64,000 nt of DNA from Closterium sp. NIES-65 (lineage: Eukaryota; Streptophyta; Zygnematophyceae; Desmidiales; Closteriaceae). Position numbers and translations under genes: made by a program. Below are positions 1 through 12,300 of the stretch, one piece after another. The notes under the pieces were generated by a model, which saw only the letters and a program-made list of their open reading frames with translations, was not told the DNA's origin and did no database searches. Within the stretch, counting starts at the first letter, position 1. The number at the start of each line of letters is the position of its first letter. Where the stretch lies: assembly GCA_948144175.1 (NCBI GenBank), contig CANXME010001258.1:791001-855000 (forward strand), read 5' to 3'.

Positions 1-3000
1 ATCTGTCGGCGCCACCAGTGGCTCGATCTGGAACTTGAAGCTGAACACCAGCTTCGCCGCTATCAGCACCACCCAGAACAACGTGTAGCTGGGGTGAGGG
101 AGAGAGGAGAGGTGGGGTGGAGTTGGAGGAAGAGAGGAGGAGAGGTTGCGTTGGAGTTGGAAGGGATGGTGTCTGATTGAGGCAATTGAGTGCCCAGGCG
201 GGGTAGAGGAAGGGAAACCCACAATTCGAGGCAGCACATTAGCAGCAGAATGAAGCAGAGAGATAGCTTACTTGAGAATCGTGACCTGTGACTCCTGCAT
301 GCCCCGCCCAACGTACTCCGCTGGCTGTAGTGGGGCCACAGGCAGAAAAAAAACAAAACATGCTACTTGAGTGACATGACAACCAACTTTCAAGTCGTCT
401 CATAACCAGGTCAACAAGACAGCAACCCATTCCTATGCAAATCTTAACGCGTGAAGAGAGCTTACACAGTGAGACTCATAAATTCCCCTCATACAACAAC
501 CTACCATCCAACACATGCCTTGGCCCTCATCCATTCCCCCCACCATCACCGTGCCCCTCCTCCCACATCCACATACCCACACGCACACCCCAACACACCC
601 CACCCCTTCCCACTCCAACTCACGCCTACCCACCCACACACCCACCTGCGACCACCAGAGGATAACCCTGAAGATCATCCAGTTGGAGTTTTCCAGGAAC
701 CGGTGGATGCAGGGCATGATCCAGAGCCCCAGCGCGAGCACGTACGGCACCAGGTACAGCACGCACACCGCAAAGTACACGTTCGGACTGCCGGTCACGC
801 CTATCCACCCCTGCACCGTTGACACTATCCCCGTCGCGTCCGTCACGGCCATGGAGTAGGAGATCGCAAGCACCACGAACCACCCCGCGAACCAGATCGC
901 CTTGAGCAGCAGGCGGAGGGAGGATGTCCAGGGTTGTGTGCGGTACAGGCCGATGCTGAGGAACACGTCCGTTAGAGCTGCATGGGGAGTGAGGAGGCGG
1001 GAAGTAGGGAGGGAGCAGAAGGGAAGGGAGGGGAGAAAAAGGGAGGGGAGGAAAGGGCGGGGGGGGGAGGGGAAGGGAGAGGAAGGGAGGGGAAGGGAGG
1101 GGAAGGGAGAGGAAGGGAGGGGAAGGGAGAGGAAGGGAGAGGAAGGGAGGGGAAGGGAGGAAAAGGGAGGGGAATGGAAGGGAAGGGAGGGGAATGGAAG
1201 GGAAGGGAGGGGAGGATGAAGAAGTGCAAGATAATTTTGGAGGCAAAGCATCAGCACTGAGAAGGGTGCAACTCAAGAATCGAAAACCTTGGAGTGAGAT
1301 TACTCTGGAAAGGCAGAAAAGCTCACATTTGAGGAAGTAGATGCCTGCGAGCGTGATGAAGATGCTGGTGACCTTGCGGAACTTGTCAATGCTCGTGAAC
1401 GTGCTGTACCAGGGGGGGTTCCACGCCATAATGATCATCGCCTGCTCACACAGGGAGAGGGGGCAGAGGTGACGATTGAGGGGCGAATGTAGGGCGAATG
1501 AAAACGTGCGATAACATGCAGATATATCGTGTAATCCTGTCCTCGTGTGTGCGTGTGAGTGCGCGCGCGCACACACATGGGATCGTGAGCTTGAGTGTGT
1601 GCTTGGATAGAGAGCGTGGACAGAGAGTGCAGGAACCCAAGTACAGGAAGAGTGGGGGAAGACAGGGACTGCGACACAGCAAGGGGGTCGTACACGCCAC
1701 TGGGATTGAGACTCGCAGGAGATACCTGAAGACAAATGAACTCACCTGAAGGCAGCAGATGAAGAAGGCCCACATGCGATCAAAGTCTCGGAACAGGTGC
1801 AGGCAAGTGCGGTGCTCCACAAACCCCTCCTTCCCCATGCGCTCGCTCCCTGGCAGTGGGCAGCAGTTCACAGCTCCCTGGGAAGAGAAACCACCAAGGG
1901 AAAAAGCAAGACAACAGAGAGGACCAGAGTTAGAAAGAACTAATCAATTTATAATCAGCGGACGAACTGGCAACCTGCCAAAAGACACGCAGGAGAAGCA
2001 ACATCAACTTGACAACCAGAAGTGAGTTTCTACCGAAGTTCCGCGTGAACGTGCACCAACGTATGCATCTCCTTACAGCGTACCTTGAAGCTTCCCGCAT
2101 GCAGGTTGGGTGCTGGCCCCGCAAAGAAGGGCGAGCTGGCGTTCCACGGCCATCCCAGCTCGAAGCAGTTCTTGGACCAGAAAAACTCGTTCAGGTCATC
2201 GTAATTCCGCCATGACGAGTGCGCCGCGCCTCCCACGGCCGCCTGGGCCTCCTTCGACGCCACGTCATACACAGGCGTGACGACGTAGCGGAGAAATCCC
2301 TCCGCCTCGCGTCCGTACGCGGGCAGGCGTTGCTTGGCCTCAGGGCCCTTGCCTCGCAGCACTGCTAGCAGCTCCGCTGCCATCTGCGGTGCATTGGTGG
2401 CGCAAGGGGATGGGAACAGTGACGGGGAGAGGGCCGAGGATACGTTTTGAGAGGACATGAAGGAGGAAGGGAGTGCGGAATGAAGCATGAGTGCGGAGCA
2501 ATGCTCAGGTTACTAGGCATCGTGCACGTATTAGCCATGGGACTAACGTGATGGGGACTTGCAACGGATTGCTATGATGGAGTGCTGCCATGCACTGCTT
2601 CCATGAAATGCGTGTATGACGTACGTTATGGTAGATATAGCAGAGGCATTCGGGCATGAAGCGTAGGTTAGCTGCTTCGCCCCACACGAGCAGGAACAGC
2701 GCCGTGAACAGCACCTTCCTCTGCTGCTGCTGGATGGGGGTCAGCCCAGGATCCATGCTGCATGCCACAAAAAGGCAAGAAAATGGTAGAAAAAAAGTAA
2801 TAATGAAGAATGATCCCGTTGTGCCACTGTTGTACTGCGACGCACTGGAAACTCTGACAAGCACAGGATTACAGCAAGCATGAACGTGCTCTAGCCCAAG
2901 CCACCCCGGTGCCGTGCCACTACTAGCTTACATGACGTTGCTCTTGCACTTGATGTAGCGGCACCAGCTGCGGTAGTTCTTGATCAACCCCTCCAGTACC

Positions 3001-5215
3001 TTCTCCACTGCTCGGTTGTCCAACTGCACGGCGGACACAGCACAGACAGGGAGCACGAGCACACCGCACGCACGCACACACGCACACAGCAGGCACATAC
3101 CGCACACCCGTAGACATCAATATGAATGGACGGAAGCATTGTAAGGCATTCTGAGGAGGATCCGAGCGTGCAACCCAAATTCCTTCCCTCATGGCATACC
3201 CAAATCCATACTCAACGCCAACATCCTGTAGTTTCGACTTTATGCTTGAACTGTCTGTGACTCGCACGTGTACGTGACTCGTGTGATCTTCCCGGTTCTT
3301 ATCGTACCTCCTCGAGAGGTTCAGGCCGGGGGCTCTTTAGGCTGATATGCGCGTTCGCCAGCAGCAGCACCAAATGCTCACGCTGATTGCGAACGTTGTC
3401 TTTCTGCAGGGAGGAAGCGGTGTCATGCACGCGCACACACATACCCGCATGCGCACATATGCACACGTTCACAATCGCACACACACGCACAGAGAAAAAC
3501 GGCGGAAGAAAAGACACTCAGACGCACATATCGTGTGGAAAAAAACTTCTTCAGTATTACGATGCGCAGGGCAATAGAATAGCGAGAAAGGTGTTTCCTG
3601 TCACCTGGAAAGCAAAGACGAATCGCAGCCAATCAAGCGAGTCGAACTGCTTCAGCTTCTGCCCCGGCGGCACCTCCCACAGAATGGGAAGCCCGCTCAC
3701 GTTCGTCACTCCCCCCATAGCCGCCACCACCTGTCATCACAATGAGAAGATACAAGAAGAATGAAGTCATGAATTCCAGAGAATCAAGACGGCTAGTTAC
3801 CCTCTAGCAAAGACGGCTTTCGGCTTCCAACGCCTCCTCCCGTACTAGTCACGTAGCTCCTTTCAAGTCACACGGTCTACTTGGATCCATTGCGATATAA
3901 ATGACTGACTGGTGAGCGTCTAGACGGCGGCGACTCACCTCCGGTAGCTGCATGATGGGCTGCTTGGCACTGGAGGGGTCCAGAGGCAGAATGTTGAACG
4001 CCACGTACTCCGCTTTGCGCTCCACCACTCGCTGACCCGCCTCCATAACCTGCAGATTTAACAATGGTTCCACCAGCGATTAGCTACGCGTTTGGACGTC
4101 TAATGAGACGCAACGGCGGGATTGCTGAATAATCACGATGCTTTGCTATTATTCACGATGGAAAACGGGTAATCGTCCACTGCAGTCACGTTCTTCACTG
4201 AAATCACGACGTGCGTCGTACCTCCGGCGCGAGCTCCGACTTCTCGGTCTGGTTGATGGCGCAGAGAACCTCGAACAGCACGCCTGCAGTCTGGTACGCG
4301 CGAGCGAGCTCCGCTCTGTCATGGACAAAAATGAGACTGCGTCAGCGTCCGTTTTGAGCGATTCTTAAGACAACCTGAGGAACCGAGTAAGGGAGCATGA
4401 AAGCTGGTGCGTGAGAACTGATTTACCGGTCGACATTCTCTGCGTCATCCATGGCCTTGACATAGTTCTGATAGTACTGCTGGTAAAAGGACGCGATTTC
4501 TCGAGCATCGCTGCTGCGTTGTCGCTTCTCCAGGGTTATCGGGTTGTCCTGTGACAACAGCAAGAGACGGCAAGGAACACATTCATAAGAGAAGGATGTG
4601 CGAATACGATTCAGTGCGAAGACGATTCAGCGCGAAAAGGTGAAAGAAGACTTCAAATTGGACCTAAAGTATCATTGACAGCTAGCGACCCACGCGAGGT
4701 CGGTTGGTGACAATGCCATTGAGTGTCGTGAAAGTCGTACCCTCTCTAGCCGCTCGAGCAGCGCTGTCTTAAACTGGCGAACCCCGCGTCCCTTGCACGT
4801 GGGATCCAGGCGATGAGCCTTTTCGAAAGCGGAGAACCGACCTGCGCAAACCGGTCACACAGAGATGCGTCAGGATATCAGCTACTTTTTCCGAGCCAAA
4901 TGAAGCCATTCTTAGATGGACATTGCATTAAAACAGTACTAGTTGTCACAATACGAAATAAAAATCGACGGTATCAAATGCCTAATAGCAAACCTGAAAC
5001 GAAGAATACGAACTTCTAAAAAATGCTATGATCTGTAAGAGTTTCAGAGGGAAAGTAGGCTCACATAGGTAAGCAACTCGAGGCCGTTGGGATTCTATCT
5101 CATTAGCAGCCCTGAGGTAAGGCTCGATCTCTGACAACGTTGGCGGAACCATCTCAAACGCCTGAAACTCCCGGGTCCCGCTACTAGGTAATCTCGTCAT
5201 CTGTCTCCGTGCCAT
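1..5215 (-). CDS. CalS: Callose synthase (1,3-beta-glucan synthase), 5' part of gene, runs off left edge
   Basis: Plasma-membrane enzyme that makes callose from UDP-glucose. Fifteen exons can be placed, each with GT-AG borders and continuous phase: 5065-5215 (start ATG 5215), 4741-4841, 4427-4548, 4222-4315, 3939-4049, 3605-3730, 3308-3403, 2932-3023, 2625-2757, 2084-2383, 1746-1877, 1327-1441, 646-977, 272-324 and 1-88 (continuing). They sum to 2046 nt, or 682 codons. The start is supported by the family N-terminus ([19 protein letters not shown], then PRVAYLC). Next come the Vta1-like region ([24 protein letters not shown]) and the FKS1-dom1 core ([50 protein letters not shown]). Exons 12-15 begin the first transmembrane cluster. 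The GT48 catalytic part lies outside the window. No stop or frameshift is seen. The closest subclass (CalS1-like or GSL8/10-like) cannot be decided. Confidence 0.97.
1000..1216. repeat. Purine-rich GGGAGGGGAA minisatellite in callose synthase intron 12
   Basis: About 200 bp of irregular tandem AGGGGAAGGG and AGGGAGAGGA units on the plus strand, between exons 12 and 13. The antisense Ser/Pro/Leu-rich reading frames over it are low-complexity shadows. Confidence 0.9.
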
Positions 5216-6399
5216 CGTGGCTGGACCTGAACTCGGACCAGCGATAATATGCTCTTAGGACGACTCAGTTAGTATGCAACCATCAGCCATGGGTTCGTAG
5301 ACACAGCGAACTAATTACGTCCAACGAAGCGTTGGACCTGGCTCGAACCACGCGCTGAATCCTAGGGATGATAGTGTGAACGGAACGACGGAATGGAGCG
5401 AAGAGGTTTCGCAGGCGAAAAGGCGTGGCTGGATTCGTTTTGCTTATGAAATGACGGAGTAACGAGGCGGTGCTCTCAGCCGCTAGGGCCTTGGGGAAAT
5501 CCCTCGAGACTGCTGCTCGCTGTGGGGTGCAGGAACGAGGTGCCTGGTGAATGGTTGATTGCCGCCTTGTGATGCTGCTTGTGTTCCTCCTGCTGCAGCT
5601 GGTGCTGGTGGGGCTGAGCGGTTTGGGTAGCCAGGCAAGCCTTGGAAATGTCGAATGTCTCTGTCTGCTCGCTGATGCTGCCTAATGGATGTCTCCAGTC
5701 GCTCAGCTATGATTGGCTTATGTTACCGTAGCGAATTGAAATTGGCGGTAAATATTTGGAGCCGAGTCGCCTATGTGACCCTGAGGAATCGAGGGAGCAC
5801 TGGGACTTCAGTCCCAGAGACTTGGTCCCACTGAACTGAATTGGATGGTAGACGGAAGAGATTGCCGACTGGATTTTTATCCGTCTCGCAGTCCTGACGG
5901 TCGCACGCGGTTTGTGACGTGCTCAACTGGATTTCTCTGCCCATCTTGGGGGTCCTTGATGCCTGAATGCACAAGGCACCATCTGACGGCTCTAGGAATT
6001 GCCGATTCGACAACTCTCGGCGGCGCCTCTGAAGAAAAACTCAGCTGGTCTGATGGAAAAGGGATTGTCAGAGTGTGATAAGACGCTTTCGATAGTGTTC
6101 GCAAACACCAAATGGAAGGTGATACGGTATGAAGGTGGAACTTGCAAGTGCCCTCCTAAACAATTACCAATCGATAGATGTGCAAGGCACGGCAATACTG
6201 AGAACTTTTACCCCATCACTTCAGCAAATTCTAAATTGGAGTAGCCTCTCTGCAATAGCAATTCTAGAAGATATGGGGACGACCCACATTGATGAGTTTC
6301 ATTGTACAGGGTCAATTAAAAGAATTGGAATTTGTTGCAGGGAAAAAAGCATTTAGCGTCCTGCAGGAACTCCATTAATTTGAGTCTGGCAAGTTGCCA
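5216..6399. other. Spacer between the callose synthase start and the PIGW stop
   Basis: Presumed promoter and 5' UTR of the callose synthase and the 3' UTR of PIGW. Only short, unsupported reading frames are present. I recognise no repeat, RNA gene or conserved motif. Confidence 0.6.
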
Positions 6400-9300
6400 C
6401 TAGGAGTTTTTTTGCCTGGATGAGTCACGCTCTGTTCTACTAGGTAAAAGTACATGGGCGAATGTTACGCCAGAAAAGAGAACACACAAGTAAGTCGCAT
6501 TGATAGCAATGGCAGTGAGTGGTGGTTGGGATAATGTATCCATGGTGATGTTGACAAGCCCGGTCCCTACATTCGCCTGTGAAACAGAATGAATGTCAGG
6601 AGAAAGACATAGGGAGAGGTCATCCTTCCAAGCAGAAGAATTTTGGCCAAAACAGTGTTCACCCACCCCTGGTACACACAAGGATAGCCAGCGAGCATCA
6701 CACTAGGTAATGAGCAAGAAAATCAGCACGTGCCCCAGTGCTCCAGTGCAATGCCCCAATGCCCCAATGCTCCAATGCCCGAATGCCCCAATGCCCCAAT
6801 GCCCCAATGCTCCAATGCCCCAATGCCCCAATGCCCCAATGCTCCAATGCTCCAATGCCCCAATGCCCCAATGCCCCGACGCCCCAATGCTCCAATGCCC
6901 CAATGCCCCGATGCCCCGATGCCCCAATGCTCTGATGCCTTATGCACTGGTGCTCCTATGCGTGAAAGCCTGATGATGCACCATGTGTACCATGGGGACC
7001 GTGGGGAGCATGAAGCCATCAGTGGTACCCCAAGTTCTCCAAAGCTCAAGTGCCCCAAAGCCCTGACGGTGCACCATGCGTACCATTAGGAAGGTGGGGA
7101 GCATGAAGCGAGCAATGGCTCGGAAGACAAGCGAGGGAGAGCGACAGGTGAGCTCCCCGATGAGAATAGCCTGGGAGAGAGACAAGAGGGTGGGGGGAGA
7201 GGAGGAGGGTAGTGGAGAGGGAGAGGACCAAGGGTTGCAGGGGACAGGGGGGAAGGAGAGGATAAGGGGAAAGAGAGGAGGGGGAAGCAGGGAATGCGTG
7301 GGAAACGTGGAAGGAAGAGATGTGCAAGATTATGGCTTGAAAGCACGGTGCAGCTATGTTAAGACATGCAAGAAAGTGGACGTGTGAGGCATGTGAGTGC
7401 ATTCCATGTGAGAATAAGACATGCACAAGCAACGTGTAATGTAACAAGCCAGTTTGGTGAGCACCACCAGCTTTGCGAGATGAGATGGGGAAAGCGGGGT
7501 GGGTGGATGGAAGGAGATGCAGGCAGGCAGCAAGATGTGAGAGTGAAAGGTAAAGGAGAAGGTTGGCTTACATGAACGCCTTGAGCCAGGCTCCAGCAGA
7601 CGAATGCGAGATTGCACTGCCATGTAGAATCATGCAACAAGCCACACCATCCCATCCCATCCATCCACCCGTCCATCCGTTTGTCCGTCCGTCCATCCAT
7701 CCACCCGCCCAACCCATCAGAAAACAAGGGCGTGGCAGAAAGAGGGATGGTGATTGTGGCAGGGAGAGTGGGACGTGAACTCCTGAAGGGGCAGAAAACG
7801 CTGAATGGACGAACAGCACAAAACACAGGTAAACAAAGGGAAAGAAAGAAAAGAAAAAGAAAAGAAATGAACACCTGACGCCAAGAAGTAGGAGGAACAG
7901 AGCAGGTTTTCAAGGGAATTGGACAGAGCTGAAGAACCTGGGAAGGGAGTGGGAGAGGCAAGAGAAACTCACGGAGCGTCGGGAGGTTTGCTCGATGTAT
8001 TGATGCGCTACTAAGGTTACCAGCCTGTGGTGTGGCACGGGCAGCAGGCAACAAAGGGGGGTGGGGAGGGAAGAGGTTGGAGTAGTGACGGCAGGAGGAA
8101 TGAAGATGGCAGAAGGAGTGAGAGTGGGAGTGACGGCAGGAGGAGTGAGGCAATGGGAGTGAATCAAACCTGATGCTTCACACAAACAAAATCACCTTCA
8201 AGTTCATGCGATGCCTTTCCAAATAGAATAACGAAAATAGGAGGAGACGTGGAGCATGAGCAGCAGGTTGCGTGTGTGTGTGCGTACCAGAGGAAGAGGT
8301 CAAGGGGCAGCAGCTGATTGACGATGGCGAAGAGAGGACCGTGCGCTGAGCGAATTGCAGCTGATGGCGCAGGGTGGGATGAACATGGGAGGGAGGGAGG
8401 AAGATAAGAGGGGAGGGAGGGAGGGAGATAGGAGGGGAGGGAGGGAGGGAGGTAGGTAGGGAGGGAGGGAGGAGGAGGGAGGGAGGGAGGGAGGGAGGGA
8501 GGGAGGGAGGGAGGGAGGGAGGGAGGGAGGGAGGGAGGGAGGGAGGGAGGGAGGGAGGGAGGGAGGGAGGGAGGGAGGGAGGGAGGGAGAGAGGGAGGGA
8601 GGGAGGGAGGGAGGGAGGGAGGGAAGGGAGGGAGGGAGGGAAGGGAGGGAGGGAGGGAGGGAGGGAGGGAGGGAGGGAGGGAGGGAGGGAGGGAGGGAGG
8701 GAGGGAGGGAGGGAGGGAGGGAGGGAGGGAGGGAGGGAGGGAGGGAGGGAGGGAGGGAGGGAGGGAGGGAGGGAGGGAGGGAGGGAGAGAGGGAGGGAGG
8801 GAGGGAGGGAGGGAGGGCGGGAGGGAGGGCGGGAGGGAGGGAGAGAGGGAGGGAGGGAGGGAGGGAGGGAGGGAGGGAGGGAGGGAGGGAGGGAGGGGGG
8901 GAGGGAGGGAGGGAGGGAGGGAGGGAGGGAGGGAGAGAGGGAGGGAGGGAGGGAGGGAGGGCGGGAATTGAGTGATGCTGGACTTGCAAGTGGCGCACAG
9001 GAGGTACCCAGCTGGAAAAAGGGTGGTAGTTGGGGTTGAAGGATGGCGGTTTGGGCGACAGGGTGGAGGTTGGGGAAATGTACACAAGTTGCAGCAGGAG
9101 CAGAGAAGGGCAGAAGGAGTTCCTTACAGTAGGAGGAGTTGAGGAAGGTGCCAAAGTGAAGAGAGATGAGGTAGAGACTCAGGTAGCCTGGGGCACACAC
9201 GGGGGGTGGGCAGGGCACAGACAGATGATAAGTGGGGACGCGCATATAGAGGCGCAAATGGGAGATGAGGAAAGCATATCAAAGATGAAAATTAGACTCA

Positions 9301-12300
9301 AGGTACCCAGCCAGTTAGTGAACAGAGGTATTTCTGAGGCGCCTTGAAGGGAGATGAGGGAAGCACAGTACGGGTGCAGTGCAAGGCAATGCAGGGTATA
9401 CAGGCAGTGGATAAAAACGTGTGCCACGTGTGGAAGGTTGTAGCTACAGATGTGCACTTCTACCATACGCAATGAAACATACGCCCCTCTCTCACCTACT
9501 GTGCTACAGCCACCTCTCTCTCACCTACTGTGCTACAAATGCCCTCCTTGTTGAGCGAGATCAGGGACGTGGCTTCCCTGTCATCTGACAACACCCACTC
9601 GCTGCCTCCCATGCACGACAGCCATGCCTGGTACCCTGCACCCAGCAGCAGCAAGCAGCAGGAAAAAAACAAAAGAAAAGAGTTGGAAAGCAGTGGGAGT
9701 AGCACCAGCATGGGTGGGTGATGCCCTTCTGCTGCTGCTACAGATGCCCTGACTGTCATGACATGGCATACAAAGCCCTCGTCGAATGGCACACAGCAGC
9801 AGCGGCAGCAGCAGCTACACCAGCAGCAAGAGCAGCCGCAGCAGCAGCGGCAGCAGCAGCAGCAGCCGCCTTCCGCCGCCGCGCCAGCTGCCACAACAGC
9901 AGGAGCTGCAAGAGCACTGACCAATCAGAAGCAGCACGGGCGGAGTGAGGCTACGGAAGAAACCCGGGGGCAGTTGCGAGGGGTGGTGGCGGATGGGCGT
10001 GGGGAAGAGGCGAGCGAGGGAGAGCACGGCAGCGAGGGTGAAGAAGAAGTTCCAGTGCACGCCGTACTCGCTGCTGTGCTCCTGATGATGGGAGGAGGGA
10101 GTATGTGCGGTGAGGGAGGGGTTGGGGGTGGGGAGAGTTGGGTGTGAGTGCACATATGACAGGAGAGAAGGAGAGGGCCGTTTGAGAGAGAGCACAGCAG
10201 CAAGGGTGAAGAAGAAGCAGTTCCAGTGCACGCCGTACTCGCTGCTGTGCTCCTGATGATGGGGAGGGGGTGTGTGGTGATTGGGTGCGGAGCGTGTGCT
10301 TTTGAGTGCATGCGCATGAGCAGGAGGAAAAGGAGGGGTCGCTGGGAGAGCACAGCAGCGAGGGTGAAGAAGAAGTTCCAGTGCACGCAGTACTCGCTGC
10401 TGTGCTCCTGAGGACAATTTCGGGGCGTGTGCGTATTTGGGTGTGCATGTATGAACGGGAGAGGGAAGTGCTTAGGGAGAGCATAGCAGGGTGCAAGAGG
10501 CAAGCAGTAAGACAGTACTTTGTCGTTCTGAGTCAACAGCATTTGGTAACAGCAAGAGCACCAGGTAGCAGCAGCAGCACCTGGTAGCAGCAGCAGCACC
10601 AGGTAGCAGCAACTGCACCTGGTGACATTTTTTGAGACGTCTGAGAAAAAACAGCGACAGCAGCACCTGGTAGTTGGTGACTTTGGTCAGCAGCAGCCGT
10701 CCAATGGCAAGCACTAGCAGAGGCAGCAGCTTGCGGGAGAATCGTTGGCTGAGGGGGTTGTGTTGGGCAGAGGTGCAGGAGGAAGGTACATTGAAGGGGT
10801 GGGAAGCAGGGGCGGGCAAACAACGCAGGTGGGAGAGACCATTGGGATTATGGCAGCAATAGATTGGATGGACAATGGTTCAGAAAGGACACAGAGATGA
10901 GTGGCGGCGGCTGCTGCGCCGGAAATGGCGGCGGCGGCAGCAGCAGCAGCAGCAACGTATGCAAGACTGAATGAGCTTGAGACCAGAAACATCAATATGG
11001 TTGGGGGGGATGATAGCACCGAATCGGTTAGAATACTTCGTAAGGTGTGTGTAACACGTACGCACTCTCATGGATTTATGAAACTCACATGTCTCATCTC
11101 ATGCATGCATGCACTTACATGGATACATGTGTCTTTCTTGCTCCGGCTGTCCTGATCCTGGATGATCCGAATTGAGAGGCTGTGTTGGCGATGACAAACA
11201 TGCCCACTCCTAGATCCATCTGCAGAGTGAGGGAGAGAGGAGGAAGAGAGAGGAAGGAGAGACGAGGGACGCGGAAGTAAGGGGGGGGAGTGGTGAATTG
11301 AGAGGCCGTGTAGGCGATGACAAGCATGCCCACTCCTAGATCCATCTGCAGAGTGAGGGAGAGAGAGAAGAGATGGATGGATGGACGGACGGACAGATGG
11401 ATGGATGGATGGATGGATGGACAGATACATGTATACATGCACGCATGGACACATGGATCAACTGACCAGGGAGGTGCCGTATCGCTCAGTCTTGGCATAA
11501 TTGCGAGGGAAGATGTCAAAGTCGACAGCTAGAATGGCCGTGCACGTCAGCAGCATCTGGTGGGCAGTGCGGCAGGGGTGGAAGGGGAGGGAGAGGATTC
11601 TTTAGTCAACACAGAAAACGTGGGAAGACGTCAGAGTCCCCAGCCTGAATGGTCCTGCACGTGAGGAGGATGTGGTGACGGGAAAGAGTGGGTGATGGGG
11701 ACGGGGGGGTAGGGGAGAGAGGGAAGAGGAGTGGTATGGGGGGAGATGGAAGAGGGGTTAGAAGAAGGGTGGTGTGGTTAAGAGGGAATCGGGGTGGTAT
11801 AGGAGAGAGGGAAGGGTGGTGTGGTGAGAGGGAAGAGGGGTGGTAGGGGGGAGGGATAAAAAGGGGTGGTGTGGGGAGAGGGAAGAGAGGTGGTAGACTA
11901 GGAGAGAGAGAGAAGAGGGGTGGTAGAGTAGGGGAGAGAGGGAAGAGGGGTGGTAGAGTAGGGGAGAGAGGGAAGAGGGGTGGTAGAGTAGGGGAGAGAG
12001 GGAAGAGGGGTGGTAGAGTAGGGGAGAGAGGGAAGAGGGGTGGTAGAGTAGGGGAGAGAGGGAAGAGGGGTGGTAGAGTAGGGGAGAGAGGGAAGAGGGG
12101 TGGTAGGGGGAAGAGGAAGATGGGCTGTCAGAGGAGAGAGGGTGGTCGGGAAAGGCAGGATTAGATCATTAGAGAAACAACCGTGCATGCGGTGTAGAAG
12201 CATGCATGCTACAAGGTGCACTGATGAGACAGGCAGCACATATGTGCTGTGTGGGACGAGGCGGGGGGGGGGGGGGGGCGGGGGGATGGGAAGGAGGTGG

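Noticed and set aside
6698-7089. Frames with [11 protein letters not shown] or PNAPMPQC repeats on both strands
   Set aside because: Artefacts of the 9-bp minisatellite; all frames stay open because the unit is a multiple of three.
8164-9257. Minus-strand frames of 284-359 codons rich in LPPS
   Set aside because: They are translations of the (GGGA)n tract in all three frames, flanked by unrelated intron sequence. PIGW exon 8288-8360 uses another reading.
11883-12105. Regular 30-bp repeats as a possible CRISPR array
   Set aside because: The units are directly adjacent without unique spacers, and the context is an intron of a eukaryotic gene.
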